64,000 nucleotides of DNA. It comes from Sindora glabra (lineage: Eukaryota > Streptophyta > Magnoliopsida > Fabales > Fabaceae). The DNA is taken from the NCBI GenBank assembly GCA_020226215.1, contig CM035232.1:76378130-76442129 (forward strand), in the 5' to 3' direction. Each line of letters begins with the position of its first letter. The stretch's first letter is position 1. Below, piece by piece: positions 22,373 through 36,253 of the stretch. The notes under the pieces were generated by a model. The model was not told the origin of the DNA, searched no databases, and saw only the letters and a list, made by a program, of their open reading frames with translations. The translations under genes were made by a program, and so were the position numbers.

Positions 22373-24429
22373 TGTCACAACCCTCATTTAACTGTGGTTG
22401 GCATGGAACTATTACAAATGATCCCATAAGCATATTACACCTAATAGAATTTAATATATTTTATGTAAAAATAATTAATTAATTTGGATAAGGATATAAG
22501 TAAAGAATGTTAAGTAAAAAGAATTCTAAGTAAGAATGTTTTGAAAATGATTGTGATGAAAGAAAGTTAAGTATGTAAGTATGGAGGAAATTTATAAATA
22601 CTTTTCACCATTTAGTCCTTATTGACTTATACCATTCATATTCCCCAAATTCAACCTTATTTCCTCACTTCTCTTAACAACCTATTCCTCATGCTCTTTT
22701 TAATCTAAAGCATCACTCTAAATTTTCTCTCCAATCCAAGTAAGGTAAGCTTTCCACTTCAATCTTTGTAAAGTTTTTATTTTACTCCCTCTTCAAATTT
22801 TAGGTAATTAAATATTTTTAACTTAAATGGAATTTTGGTTTCATAAACTCAAACTCTTGATTTTTTGATATTTAGAAGCAAGCCAGTCCTTATTTCTACT
22901 ATTTACTCTTTCCTCTATAACTTATGAGTAAATATTTAATTGAACTTGTGTGATTTTGATTAAACTAGATTGGTTTGAGTTAGCTTTTTCTTGTACTTGC
23001 ATAATTTAAGGTAAAATAATATAAAATGATGTTTGATATAAATTTCCTATTGAATTTGATATATATGATATTATTTTTATATTCTACAATGATTAAATTA
23101 CATTATATGGCATAGAGATAAGATTTAGGAAGAATTCCTTGCATGTAAATAGTGTAATTTTCTACAAAAATGTAGAAATACATATGTGATTCCCTTCATT
23201 AGGGTTAGTATGCATCAGAACTTACTCTAAATTAATTGACAAATTGATTCACTATTTACAATACAAAAATAAAAGCAATTGAATCTATGAGTAAGTCTAT
23301 TCAATAAATATTAAAGGGTAACCTCCTTTGCATTGAATTGATTTAGGCCCTATAAAACCATGTAGGAAGACCTGAATTAATTCCTAAATTAATTCAATCC
23401 TCATAAGAACTTATTATAAGCCCTTAATTGATTCATAGAATTAGCATTCTAATATTTGCTATGAAATCAATAAAAAGACAGACATTTATGACATCGATAT
23501 GTATTATATGAGTCAGAAAAGTAATGGTAAAGTTATGATTTCATTGTAAATATGCATATTATTATTTTGATATGATTTTATCAAGGTATCATTATGATTT
23601 TTGTGAATTGCTCTAAGAAAAGTGTTAGAGGCGAGCTATTGATATTTATAATCATACTTTGGATCTAAAAATTTACTTGTAAGGGATAAGGATGACTTGA
23701 AGGTAGAAGAATGGGTTTGTGAGGGATAAGGATGGAAAGGATATGTAAGGAGATTTACTTGCTTTTATATATTTCATTATTAATATTGAAATGTTATGGT
23801 TAAATTATGTGATTGTTGAATAAAAGAAATTTATCCTTATGGATGATGTGACGCCTCTAATAATTTGGTTTGTTAAATATATGAGATATCAATTAAAGAT
23901 AAACAAAAGTAATTTGGTTAGTAAGAATTTACTTATATTGAATTATTCTTTTTAAAATCTTTGCTCATTAAGCCTCAAACTTACCCTATCATATTTTATT
24001 TTACAATTCCATATGTCAATGCATAAAACACCACCACTATAAGGATATACCTATTGGCATTCCTACTATATTGGAAAAGGTAGTATATGGATGTCTTGTG
24101 TGTAACTAAATATAGACCCCATAAAACCTTTCTTAATAGGCCATCATCTTTAAAAATTAGCTTCTTGAGTGGATAATGAAAGCTATAAGGATTTGTTTAA
24201 GGGAGTTAGTTAGGCTAGCTTTTTTTTAAGTGTTCGAAACTATAAGCAAGTTTAACTCTTCTTTTCATCTAGGAAATAATCATATTGGCTTTCAATAACA
24301 TAATTGTTAGACCTAACCATTCTTAGAAAATTGTTTTGAGTGTTCTAATATTATATATAAGTAGGATAAGCTAGTAGAGACAGGGAAGTCGAGTTCTATA
24401 CTAGTTATGGCCAAGGAAGGGACGTGACA
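22373..24429 (+). mobile_element. Solo gypsy-type LTR
   Basis: It starts TGTCACAACCCTC at 22,373 and ends AAGGGACGTGACA at 24,429. These form the inverted termini (TGTCAC/GTGACA) common in plant gypsy LTRs. Length is 2,057 bp. A TATA box lies at 22,593-22,600 (TATAAATA) with a pyrimidine-rich leader after it. Neither a PBS on the right nor a PPT on the left is present. The flanking 5-mers (AATTG and AAGCT) do not match, so either the site has mutated or recombination occurred between different copies. Confidence 0.55.
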
Positions 24430-25080
24430 AAGCTTTCCCTAAGTTTGTCATTAATTTAGTGAAATAATATGAAAATAGAAATTTTAAAATGTCATTTGGT
24501 CTAAATGTGATCTTTGAATTTGTCAATAAAATTAGAATTGATTTGAAATACATGTGGGCTACCTTAAAAAAGAAGTTAGAACAACTTATAAACCTACAGT
24601 TCTATGAAGGAATAAGTTGGCCTAACTAGAACCTTATATCAAGTGTTTGGTTTAGTGGTATGAACTATCACACATCTATACTTTACTTATTTATGACCAT
24701 AACCCTATATTGGTAAGTTTGAACAATATTTATATGACCCTAACCTAACCATGATTGATATGGAACTTGTTATCTAGTTTCCACTAAACTAATCTAATTT
24801 ATTTATCTCAATCCATATTAGTTAGTTAAAATATGTAATAAAATGAAATAGGTGGCATTAAAGAAAAAAGGAGAATTCCTTCATCATCTAGATAAAGCTC
24901 ATAATTTGGATGAGAAAAATTAAGAATACTTATGTTCCTTCTAAGATGAGGATAAACTAACCTTACTAATTCAAAGAGTTTAGTTTTAGGTTTTTTTTCT
25001 ACCTATAGTCTATATACATAATAAGGCTTAAAATTCTACTATCATGTCAAAATATTTGGTTCAACCAAAATCATACTAGA
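24430..25080. other. Unassigned AT-rich sequence
   Basis: About 650 bases with no recognised feature. The 3' end of LTR D may lie within it. Confidence 0.3.
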
Positions 25081-26124
25081 TAGCATGCCCACAAGCTTAA
25101 GTTTGAAAAAGTAGTAGTGACTTTTTTTAAAATAAAACACAAAGGAGTGAGATTAGGGCTTGGTAAGTAAATACTCCATGAAAATAAACAAAATAATGTA
25201 ATAATCTTAGCAGATCATCCTCTTACCTCTTATAAAGTTTAACACATAAATCATTCATATTTGTCAATTTAGACTTAATTAGCCATAAAAGATTCAATCA
25301 TAATTATTTCATCAAGATTTTGCCATATAAAAATAAACAAGAACAGACAAATTTTAAAATTCATATGATAGGTTATAGTAATTAATAATAAACTACATAC
25401 ATCAGTTGTATAACTCCTAAGTCAACCTCATACCCTTCTTACCTTTTCGATCCTAGTTCTTTTAAAGTCACCCATATAACTTTCCTCCCTAACACTAGGA
25501 ATTAATCATCTAGTAGTCATATCACCTTTTTCACATTTCTTAATTCATAACTTCCTTAAGCCTTTCATTCCTCATAATAGGCCATACTCATCACATTAGT
25601 TTAACAACACCATACCTTAATCCATGACCATATAACATATTCTATAGCATGAACAACCATATAATTTGTTCGCATCATATATCATATTATTTAATGGCTT
25701 ATATCACGACATTTAACATATAATATCACCATAATATTACAACTGCTTCAACTAGCACTTCAATCATTTTATTTCCTTAGCAATGTTCACATTTTCAAAT
25801 TTTTAATATCCTATGCCTATTAGCAAGGTCACATAACTTATTTTATTAATAGTGTGTGCTATTATCTTATCTTAGTTTTGACCCTTGAATGGCATTTTAT
25901 AAGTAACTTAAGATTTACACTTTAGATGTCCATAATACTTGTTTTATGGAATAGTCTTTCAATTAAAATGGTTAAAAGTCGAAGCAATTATGCATTTTGT
26001 AAGATAGACCTAAAAATTTAATTTTTCACAATTCTAAATTTTTTACCTTGGTCCACTATTTTGTGATATCTCAAAATATACATAAGATATAAACTTAAAA
26101 TTATTTTTTTAGAAAGTAGACTTA
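25080..26124 (-). repeat. LTR D (gypsy, minus strand), left part
   Basis: This is placed in LTR D because the same LTR continues after the Athila-like solo LTR and ends cleanly at 28,922. Read on the minus strand, the bases near 25,150-25,200 resemble the R/U5-proximal 'start-of-stop' region of the other gypsy LTRs here. It has 'gagtatttact' and 'tctcactcc' words like those in B at 35,815-35,840. The left limit is not determined. Confidence 0.4.
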
Positions 26125-27779
26125 ATTACTGATATGCACACCGCAATGTACCAAAATTGTATTAAAACTAGTTGCTAAAAAATAATGTACAATAATGGCA
26201 CAACTAGGTCGTATCCTAAGTGATCCTTTAATTTTATCTTTCCTAGATGATTTCCTAATAATATATATACAATTATTTAATTATTTATACAATGAAAACA
26301 TGAAGAACTAATGCAAACAGAATGATAATGTAATGAAATAGAATGTGCGCAGAAATAGAATTAAAGTTAGAATGCAACAATGCAATAATGAGTTGTATAT
26401 AGAAAAGAATTAGAATTGGGAGGGTTAGTTGCATGAAATTAATGTAAAAGTAATGTATTAAATAAGAATAAAATAAAAGTAAAGCAAAAGTAAAATTAGA
26501 AGAAACTCAATGGAAGTAAATAACCGATTCAAGGAAATTAAGAGCCCTAAATTGGATTAATTATAGATCAATTAGGATTTAAATTTTTTTAATTAATTCT
26601 TCGACCTTGAATTATCCATAATCCCTGCAATAATTCATGAATTCTATGCAAAATAATTACCTAGGATTTGATCAATTAGGATTAGTTAAATTAAGCAATC
26701 GCTATAATCCCTAAACTAGATTGAAATTGATTTATAATTAGAATTCAGTTGATTTGAAAAATTAAATTAGAAATCTCCAAATTAATCCCTCAAACCTTTG
26801 TCCTTATGCATAAAACTATGATTTATCAACCATAATTTTATAACAAAATAGCACAGAATTAAAAAATTACAAGGATAAACATTAATTATATCAAATCAAT
26901 ACCCAACACAAGGAATCTTAAGAATTTAGCTTAATTAAATAGAGAAAAAGGAAAGTTAATTAAGAAAGGTCAACATTCATGATCTCATAATCCTCAAGAG
27001 GATAGCTTTAAACTACTTGAATCAACCTCAGAAAATTAGCTTTCTATGGTTGAAAGACAAAAGCTTGGAGAAGAAGAAAGAAAGTTGTGTTGCTGATTGT
27101 ATGTAATCAGATTGTATGATCGTGTGATATGTTGCCTACCCCATCATCTATATTTATATCTAATAAAACCCATAGAATCCTAATCTTAGTCCTCTTAGAA
27201 TTACAAAAATTAATGCTTTGCTAATCCTACTCCTATTGGGATTATAAAACTTAGTAATTTCTTCTAGAAGGTCCAGTAGTGAAATCTCGCTGGTATGACT
27301 TCCTTCTGATGAATGACCCCTAAAATGATGTAGTTTCACTAATATTTTAATTTGAGGTTGTAGGCTTAAGTCCTATCAAAATTTAAACGCTGATTTCACC
27401 TTAGGACCTCTGTAACTCCAAATATAGCCCAAATACCAAAACTGGTTCAGTTGGGATAGAATGACGCCTTTAACTTCTCAACCATTTTTAACCTCCAAAA
27501 CGTCTAAACTATGCTTAGACTAAAACATAAAAATTACAAATCTCTCTTTTAGCTTTCCATCAATAGAAAGTTTACCTCAATCCAATATCCATAGCCCAAG
27601 TTATGGCTAAAAAATAGAAATAGTATTAAAATCCAACATTTATCGAATAAATTCACAAACTTGTAAAATCAATCCAAAATTATAAAACAAGACCTATTCT
27701 GTAAAATTAAGCATATGTAATACCTAAGAGACATAAAATATGGGGAAATAAAATAGTAAATATTTTTCTCACTAATTAC
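26125..27779 (-). mobile_element. Athila-like solo LTR with perfect ATTAC target duplication
   Basis: The LTR spans 26,130-27,774 (1,645 bp), begins TGATATGCACACC and ends TTTTTCTCACTA. It is flanked on both sides by ATTAC (26,125-26,129 and 27,775-27,779). It aligns along its full length with 6,120-7,741 and, inverted, with 47,072-48,763. No internal sequence remains. The perfect duplication shows that the insertion and the LTR-LTR recombination left the target otherwise intact. Confidence 0.9.
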
Positions 27780-28922
27780 CTTTTCAATGATAGGTGATTT
27801 GTTACAAATGGGTATAAAACGAATGAGTTAAAACCTTTTAAATTCAATATAATAGTTTTGTCCTCATATAGTTGACTATATAGTTAACTATAAAAATTCA
27901 TGAAGCAATTTTTTTACTTCTAGTCAACTATATAGTCGATTATTAGTTCATAAAAAGCCTTTATAAGCTTATAGTTGATTATGAAGCTCTAGAAGCTACA
28001 TAATCGATTATATAGTTAATTATAGCTCAAATTTTTGTAGATTTCTCATCCACCCTTAAATTCATATTAAACTCATTTAATTCATGACAAACATCAACCA
28101 ACCCATAAATGTCATTAAATACCATTCCTAAACATCAAAACCCATTATTCAATCCATCTATTGAATGAGTTTAGTCATCATTTTCAAGCAGATCATTATT
28201 TTGCTATAAAAGCAACAAAACTCATTAAAACAACAATTTAAGTAGGAGATTTAGTGGAATAATACTCACCTAGAATGGAGAAGGACGCTAAAAGTTAGAT
28301 TTAATGCTTCCTAATCCTAATCACATCAAAATAAATAATTTCCTTTAGTTAGGATTTAAGTTTCCTTTAAAACCAAAATAACGTTAATCTATCATCAAAC
28401 TTAAGGAAGATAAAGAGAAAACTTAACAATGATGGTGATCTTACCTTAATTAAATGAAGAATTTGATGAAGATTGATACTTTTCTTATTAAACTCAAAGA
28501 AAGAAAGAGAGATGTTTAGACAATATGAGAGGAAATGGGAAGAGCTATAGGAAATTCAGGGATTTTAGGGCAAATGATAAGGATTGGGTAATTTGTAACA
28601 AAAAATGAGGAACAGTGCCTAAAGGCACTTTTGAAAATATTTCCTAAATTTCTTTCATGCTCACATACTCACATATAATAGCTTAAAATCTCATACTTTT
28701 ATGCTCCACTAAACTTTTCTTATCTATTTCTCATAAAATCCTTATCTTAGGATTTGCTAAAACATTAACTTTTACTTTACACCATAATTTATTTATATCT
28801 ATTCATCAAAATTTTTCTACACATATATCATTTCCATTTTAACTTAAAGGCATGCAAATATTCTATTTATTCCCCTTATAGCATAAAATTCTAATTTATT
28901 ATATTTTGGTGAGGGTGTAACA
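27780..28922 (-). repeat. LTR D (gypsy, minus strand), right part
   Basis: On the minus strand the LTR begins TGTTACACCCTCACC at 28,922 and is preceded by a purine-rich PPT. This is therefore a 3' LTR with internal sequence to its right (28,923 onward). It contains the TAGTCGACTA-type palindrome cluster at 27,880-28,035. Confidence 0.65.
27880..28035. repeat. Cluster of TAGTCGACTATA-type palindromes
   Basis: At least six degenerate copies of TAGTYRAYTATA occur within about 155 bases, often in pairs (for example 'gtcaactatatagtcgatta' and 'taatcgattatatagttaat'). The arrangement parallels the AATCGATT arrays in the Sirevirus LTRs, but the core word differs. Confidence 0.65.
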
Positions 28923-28947
28923 ATACTTTTTCTTTTCAAAAGAATTC
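28923..28947 (-). other. Polypurine tract of element D
   Basis: Minus-strand bases directly before TGTTACACCC read as a run rich in G and A (GAAAAGAAAAAGT). This matches the PPT position of a gypsy element. Confidence 0.5.
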
Positions 28948-29350
28948 ATCCTCAAATTCATAAGACTAAGTTAATCATTTTGTTCTAAGAAAAACATATC
29001 AATATTGAAATTTTTGACATTCAATAATAATGTCCCAATTATACTAAGAAATTCATCAATAGCCTTACTTCTTTAGGAGCCACTAATACTCCTCAAGCAA
29101 CAATGGTTTCCATCTTAATGAAATTGTATTATACTTTATTTAAGTGATATTGTTAATCGCATTTCCACTTGAAGTCTAACCATAAATTTAGATTTTGAGC
29201 ATTTAACACTACTTGTAGTACCTATATTTGTTAAACTATTTCCCATATATAAATGAATCATGGTTCGGCACAAATGCCGTATTTACTAACATAATTTGTC
29301 TAATTAGGTACCATCATGCACAATCATTTTCTATAGTATATATGTAGTTG
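28948..29350 (-). pseudogene. Internal 3' sequence of element D (unrecognised)
   Basis: This is about 400 bases of internal sequence between the PPT and the A2 insertion site. Translation gave no motif that I recognise. It probably continues at 45,863, on the other side of A2. Confidence 0.4.
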
Positions 29351-29355
29351 CTTTA

Positions 29356-32300
29356 TGTCACATCCTAATTTTTGGGTATCATGACTGGTGTAAAGACACC
29401 AAACTAGTATTAATATACCAATCAACTGTCTTTACAAGCTTCTAAGACATTCATAACTCTTCCTTTTTCATAACTTTACTAAACTATAAATAAGTACTTA
29501 TGGAAAATAATTCTAATGTGTGCAAGCACAAAGAAGTTCAAAATATAAATTACATATACTGAATATTATTTATGCAAGAGTGCAAAAAATTTGAAAACAT
29601 TTATATATAATTATTAATAGAAGATAAGACTTCTAATTAAGACACCATAAAATGCTATATGAAAGATTCCCAAAAGCGAGATGAAGTTTCATGAACAAAT
29701 ATTAGTCATCTTTATGTTCCTACTTCATATCTTTAAGTGAAAATTCCATACAAGGTATATGAGTATTAAAATACTTAGTGAGTGACTACTCTTCTTCTTT
29801 TTCTTTTTTCTAGAAAGAATTCACCATATTAGGTTAGATATATATATTATTGCATAATAATTGATTAAAGCTTTTGGGTACTATTTGTAATTTTTATACA
29901 CAACTATAACTTTGCAATACTATCAAAAATTCTTGTATGTTTAGCAATAACTCTTATGTACTAACAATAGATTTTAATGTACATAAAGCTATTTTATATA
30001 TGTTATTTATAAAATCTATCAAGATAATGGTTATAGCAATTACTTGTAAAATTCATTCAATGGCTATAGTTGATATCTAGGTTTCTCCTTATATCTTTAG
30101 TTTAGCTTTATCCCTTGCCACTTTATGTACATAGCCTCTAGCCTTATCCCTCTAATCCTTACCATGCATTTTCTTCTCTGCAAAGGATGCAAATCTCCCT
30201 TTTATAAATTAGATATAGGATAAGTAATCACACTCACAATGAGCATTGATAGGATGCCATAAGCATATATAAGCATCAATCATGCATTTCCATATCATAT
30301 ATCAAGGGTACGGTCAAACTACTAACTATGCTATAATGGTTTTATTAGCAAAATTTGCCATTCTCATATATTCAACCTTCAATATCACATATCATTATGT
30401 CTAAGGTTAAAATATAACTTTACACTAAGATAGATAGATAGATAGCTCAAATATCATCAATTCTATCACAATTCTTAATTATAAAATCTAGCTAAACTTA
30501 TACAATCACATTTCATTATCACATAACATTATACCTAAGGTTAATTTTCAATCATTCTCTTCATGATAATAGAAACTTATGACTCATATGAATAGCCATC
30601 AACATATTCCAATATTATTATTTTATAAATTCAAATTCCTTTCATAATTCCTCAAAGGAATCTTAACTAATTACATTGCCTATTTACCTTGTATGGGTCA
30701 TGGTTTTAGTGCCTTTTAGGTATTTCAAATTAATTCAAAGTTTCACCAGGATTTGTCTTAACATTTCCAACATAATATTAAATATTAAATATTAATTAAT
30801 TTGCATAATTTATTCCTAATGTACTATTCACACAAAATAGGATGGCATGTGAGCAAACTTAATAGAAGTCCCATTTTAAATACCAAATTTTGATACAATG
30901 TCCTTAACATGTTAATTAATGAAAAAGATTAACTATTTCTCAAAAATTTCATATGACTTGTGTTTATATAGTATCAAAAACTCAGAACTTCCAAATCTAG
31001 GCTATGTTGGAGTTGTTGTTGCAAAATAGCCTTCTTAGCATCCAAATTAACTTTAATTGCCACTAAATTTCTATGTAAGGTTATTGACATCATAATAGTC
31101 TTATAACATCATTTACTTTAATTTTTCTCAATCCAATTGGGGCACAAATAGCACTAAACAGTAACATGTAAAACCTAGTATTCTATTTCCATCCATTATA
31201 ACCAAAGGCCATTCAATTGCATTTTTCATAACTCTAAAATTTTTCAAAAATTTTCCTTACTAATCCTAACACTATTTGCAGTATGATTATATCAAAAATT
31301 GAAATTTGGCCAGCTCCTAACCCTTTTTTCTGAAAAGAAATAAAACATACCATTAAACCCTTATTAACAAAATTTTGTTTCTACACTTTCCTATGGCCAT
31401 TTCCTATGTGGAAACTTAATAAATCATCTTTACTCAATTCACCATCATAATTACAATGTTTTGTCTTTATAGAAACATTTATACATTATCAAAATTAAAT
31501 CATATAGCACCATCTCAGTTTCACATCCAACATGATTAAAATCATCTAATTTTTTATCTTTCATGAGAAAACTCCATAGAATAAAGGATAGTTACTATTA
31601 GTTTCTTGACACTTTTAACTATCAAAATCCTTTTGGTAGAGCTAAAGAGAAGCTTCATTAAGATAAATTAAATTTTAAAAACTTAGGAGAGGAAATGATC
31701 ATGAAAACTTGAAGAAGATGATGGAAAAACCTAAGTTACCTTATTAGAATTGATGAAATAAGTTAGAGAGCTTCTTGAAATTTTTTGAAGAGTTAAAAAT
31801 CCTAGTGGAGCAGCTGGAATGTCTCACAATTTTGGCTAAGAAATTGGGCAAAAATGCTGTGCAAAAAGAGTCCTAAAAGGATTTATATATAATTCCTACA
31901 ATTTCCCTTATAAACTATCTCTTTTTTTATAAAATTTTTGGTGATAATGGAGCAGCACATGGGACACTTTTTTCTAGCCTAAAATCAGAAGATTTTTCCT
32001 TGAATCCAATTAAAATTAACCAAATATAACCTTCTAGAAACGTGGGTTAACAAATGCCCTTAGTTTATCATATTTTTACTAATTTACCAAAGCTTCTTCT
32101 ACAAGATTGGGCCTTATTTATAGGCCTGAATTTTCTGGTTTCAAAAATTAAAATTGGGCCTAAAAAAGTTAATCTAACTCATCCTAAATGAATCAAGGTA
32201 ATTTATTTCAAATTTGGGCTCAATCTCTAAGTTTTTGGGTTACCTAGTCCATTTTTTAGCTACTTAAGCCCCTAATTTCCTATTAGATTTTTAAAAGTTT

Positions 32301-32509
32301 TTCTTAATCTTAATGTTGGTATTTTTATGATTTTTTAACTAATGCTAATGACTAATATAAATTATACAAAAATTATATATAGATATACCCTCAAAATATC
32401 TTTATGGTTTAGTCAAATTTTTACCCGATTGTGTTTTTACGTTTTTGTTAGGGTAATTTCTATCAAAAGTTTCTTCTTAAATTTTCTTTTTTTTTGTTAG
32501 GATATTACA
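29356..32509 (-). repeat. 3' LTR of A2
   Basis: This LTR is 3,154 bp. It pairs with 42,692-45,857 by continuous similarity, for example 'cataactcttcc' at 29,452 and 42,733 and 'ggagcagcacatggg' at 31,940 and 45,300. A TATA-like box in minus orientation is at 31,882-31,892. The LTR starts TGTAATATCC at 32,509 where the partner has TGTAATACCC. Confidence 0.85.
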
Positions 32510-32528
32510 AGTTCTCTCTCCTTTAATA
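32510..32528 (-). other. Polypurine tract of A2
   Basis: On the minus strand the bases before the 3' LTR read AAAGGAGAGAGAACTT, a clean purine run. It is the best-preserved PPT of the gypsy elements in the window. Confidence 0.7.
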
Positions 32529-33349
32529 AAATTCATCCTTGAATTTTTAAGAAATTAGATATTAATATATAGAATTGTCAACGGTTTGTATATAAATCTT
32601 GGATAAAATCCTGTGCTCTATGCTTTTCCCATATTACATTCACCATTAGGATTTCTTTGGAACATAGCTTCCCGCTTTATCTATGAATGATTTGTATGAG
32701 TCTCTCTTCATAGGCTAGTTTCTGATCTAGTTCTACTGGTACTTCTTTCAATGCATGAAATTCATCTAGAACATATTTTCTTAACTTTGACATTTGAAAA
32801 ATTAGATGAATCACTTTCATGTTTCTGATAGTTCCAGTTAGTAAACAACCTTTCCAATTCACTTAATGGTTTTATATGGACCAATATACCTTACAGTTAA
32901 CTTTCCTTTCTTTCCAATTCTTATTATTCATTTTATTAGCAAAAATTTTAGGAATATATAATCATTTACTTAGAATTCCAACTCCCTTTGTCTATTATCT
33001 GCATAGGATTTATATTGAATTTTAGCTGCTTGTAATTTTTCTTTGATGATTCAAACTTTGTTAATAGCATTCTCAACTAGGTTAGGGTTAATTATTTTAA
33101 CTTCTGCTTATTTAAACCATCCAATGGCTGATTTGCATTTTCTATTATATAGAGTTTTAAGTGGAGCCATCTGTAGACTGGTATGGTAATTATTGTATAC
33201 AAACTCCATTAAAGACAAATGTTTATCCTAACTCCTTTGAAACTCAAGTAAATAGGCTCTTAGCATGTCTTCTAAAGCTTCAATTGCTCTTTTAGACTAT
33301 TCATTTGTTTGCAAATGTAATATTGTACTAAATTGTAATTAAGCACTTC
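32529..33349 (-). pseudogene. Integrase C-terminal half of A2
   Basis: Minus-strand translation shows MEFVYNN then a GWF block near 33,100-33,200. The tail motif MSKLRKYVLDEFHAL and a VELDQKLAYEERLIQI stretch follow at 32,677-32,862, typical of the Tekay/Del integrase C-terminus. The third catalytic residue reads Lys instead of Glu in the context SKRAIE (about 33,285). The N-terminal half lies about 6 kb away at 39,358 because B inserted just after the second catalytic position. Confidence 0.8.
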
Positions 33350-36236
33350 TAGCAAACCAAATTAGGATAAGAAATAAAAAATAATAAATAAAATATATTT
33401 AGGAAAATTAGCTTAGGAATTTATTGAATTTCAAAAAACTTGGTAAATCGAAAGGTAAAAAAATGAGTTGAAAATGTAGCAAATTAATTTTAAAAATTTA
33501 TAGCTACCATAAATTAATTTTTAGGGCTTAAAAATGATTATGGAAGACCAAAATTGAAGTTCCAAAAAAACATTTAAAGGTTTAGGGGTGAAAATGCAAG
33601 AAAGTAGAAGATTTGGGGGCCAAATTGTAATAAACCCTTTTATCTTTTTAAGTAGTTTAATTTTTATTTATATTAGGTTAGTTTGAATCAATTTTTAAAG
33701 GTTTAATTTTGAATTTTGAGGCCTAAAAATATGGGTCCATAGTTAGCCCAAGCTTCTAAGGAAAGTTAAGAACCTAAGTGAGAAAAAGGTAAAATTTGGA
33801 GTCATTTTTATAATAAACCTTAATTATCCAATTTATGTGGATTAATTTTATTGGCTATAGGGGTAATTATTTTTTAAGTCTTTATCCTTTTAAATGTGGA
33901 TGCCAACTCCTCCAAGTGTCCTAACATTTTTTATTTCAAAATTTAAGACAAATTAGCAAATAAACAAAAGATTTTCTCAATTGAAGGTTTTTTTAGAAGT
34001 ATAAATACTTGGCTAGCCAATTTTGAAGCAAATTTATGCTTCTTTGGCCACAAAAAAGTGAGAGAAGGAGAAGAAGACTAGCATTTTCAAGGAAAATAAA
34101 AAAGGGTTTTACAACTTGCTTATTAAAATAATAATGCAATCAAAGAATTTTCTTCAAATTTCCTTCATAAGATGTAGTTATTCTTCTTCCTAAATATCTA
34201 AAATTTAATTTATGGCTATAAAGCTTCTTCTTGCTAGTTCATAGAATTTCTTGGGAGTTTAAAAAGGAAAAATATTAAGGTGAGTGATTATTCCTACTAT
34301 TTTTAAGATCATGTTAAGATATGAGTTGCAATATGGTTAATTTATGATTCCTTTTACTTATTTTGTTATAAATTGTGACATGTTGTTGCCTTGAGGCCTT
34401 TATTTTGGTCTTCAAATGATATATTATTAGGGAATTAATATTGGAAATATTGGGAGAAGGAATCATTAAGTTTGTGTAGAAAGGTTGAAGGTAAAAATTG
34501 AAATTGTGAAATTAGTTTTTCTATGTCATGCTGATTAGGGGTCTTGCTACTTCTCACAATTTGAAATTTGGAAAAATTTTAAAATCTTAAATTCTGAACA
34601 TAGTAAAGTTTTGTTTAGTGTCGGAATGAATGAGAATGAGTTAAAAATTTTTTAGGGAGGCATGAGAAAAATTAAATTATAAGTGAATTACTCAAGAAGT
34701 TCATTTCAAAATCCTATGCTAGCTGGTCATGGGTTTGATTTTTTTGGGGTATCAAATGATTAAGAAAACTGATGAAAAATTTTATGCTTACCCCTGCATA
34801 TGTTATGAGACTCATGGCCAAATTTTGTGGTAATCATAGTTCATTTGGATATTCAATAAATTTTTTTATTCCAAGTGCTTTAGTGTTGTCCTAGTTCTAG
34901 CTCTATCTGATTAGTCTTGGGGTTCCTTTTATTTGATCCATTAAATGAATGAGAAAACTTATGAAATGTTAGCAAGTTTTTGTAGAAGTTTCATGGTAAT
35001 TGAATGTGATTATATTGTTAAAATAGTAATATTATTTGGATTGCTCTGATACAATCTAAAATTTTATAAGCTTGAGTTCTTATTTTTAATTTACTAATGA
35101 ACTTATAAAATTAGTTGTACAACACTTGATTTACTTCTTGTTTAGAATGTTAAAATGTTGTGACAAAGTTTAGTATCAAATATCTTCCATTTGATTGATG
35201 AAAAGAGGGATTGAATTGCTAATATCACTATGCTATTTTGTTTTATGTTCCTAATAGGTTCTAGTTAATTAGTCCCCATAAAGATATGTGTGCTATTTAA
35301 TTATTTTATTTTGTCCAATATCATGTTAGGAACATAAAAAGGAAGTTCCAAACCATAGTACTGATACAAACTTTTTTGAAATACTTGAGAACCTCTAAGG
35401 AATTATTAAGATTGCCTATGACATATTGAGATGTAGTACATAAAACACTTATGGCATGGCGGGTATTTGATTATGCACTTAGAAATGGATAAAATGGTTA
35501 ATGTATTGACATCCCATTATTTCTTATTATAAATTAAGAGGAGGGAGATATTACATCCTTCACAAAGAAGGAGAGGATTGGTTAGTAGTAAAAGGAAAAG
35601 ATTGGTGGTCTTGGGCTTAGGGAGGCGAGGGATAAAGTTGGATTGAAGGTATAAAGTGATTTATGTATACCTACCATTGCCATTTCTATAACTACAAAAT
35701 ACAAGTAAAGAATATCTAATTAAGGAATTGTTCATTTGTTACTAAGTAGGCATTTAATCGGAATGAGAAATTAGTTTCCAAATTAAGGATTTCCTAAGTA
35801 GGTAAATGATTAGTCACTCACTGAGTATATTTTATACTCATTCTTTGTTGTGTACATTTAATGACATGTACCAATCATAGAGATAAGACAACAAATTGAT
35901 ATTTGTGTAGTAAGCTTCCAGATTCTCCATGATATCCATAGGATACTTTATGATATGGGTTTAGTCTATATAATTTGAAATATTTTGTAAACTATATGTC
36001 TATATAAGTGATCTTTTTTGGATGTATTATAGATATATCTATATGTGTATATGTATATGACTTTTAAACATATAATATATGTAATTTAGTTTTTGAGTTT
36101 AGATGTTTGCCTCTCCTATAATAATAATAATAAGGGTATCAGAGAATTAGAGGCTTGTAAGGATATCTAATTAGTATGCTAGTACTAATTAGGTATTTTT
36201 ACGCTAATCACAATAACTACAAGATAGGTTATGATA
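33350..36236 (+). repeat. 5' LTR of B
   Basis: The LTR is about 2.9 kb. Its right end, at 36,236, lies just before the PBS and matches the 3' LTR end at 39,357. The TATA box TATAAATA is at 34,000-34,007. The segment 35,711-36,236 aligns with 38,826-39,357, for example 'aattgttcatttgttacta' in both. The start TAGCAAACC at about 33,350 may be a mutated TG start. Confidence 0.7.
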
Positions 36237-36240
36237 GAGT

Positions 36241-36253
36241 TGGTATCAAATCC
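36241..36253 (+). other. Primer binding site of B (initiator Met tRNA type)
   Basis: TGGTATCAAATCC lies four bases after the LTR end. The usual plant initiator-Met PBS is TGGTATCAGAGC, so there are two differences in the first twelve. Minus-strand synthesis would start here. Confidence 0.7.

Noticed and set aside
22368..24434. Target duplication for the LTR at 22,373-24,429
   Set aside because: AATTG and AAGCT share only the first two bases.
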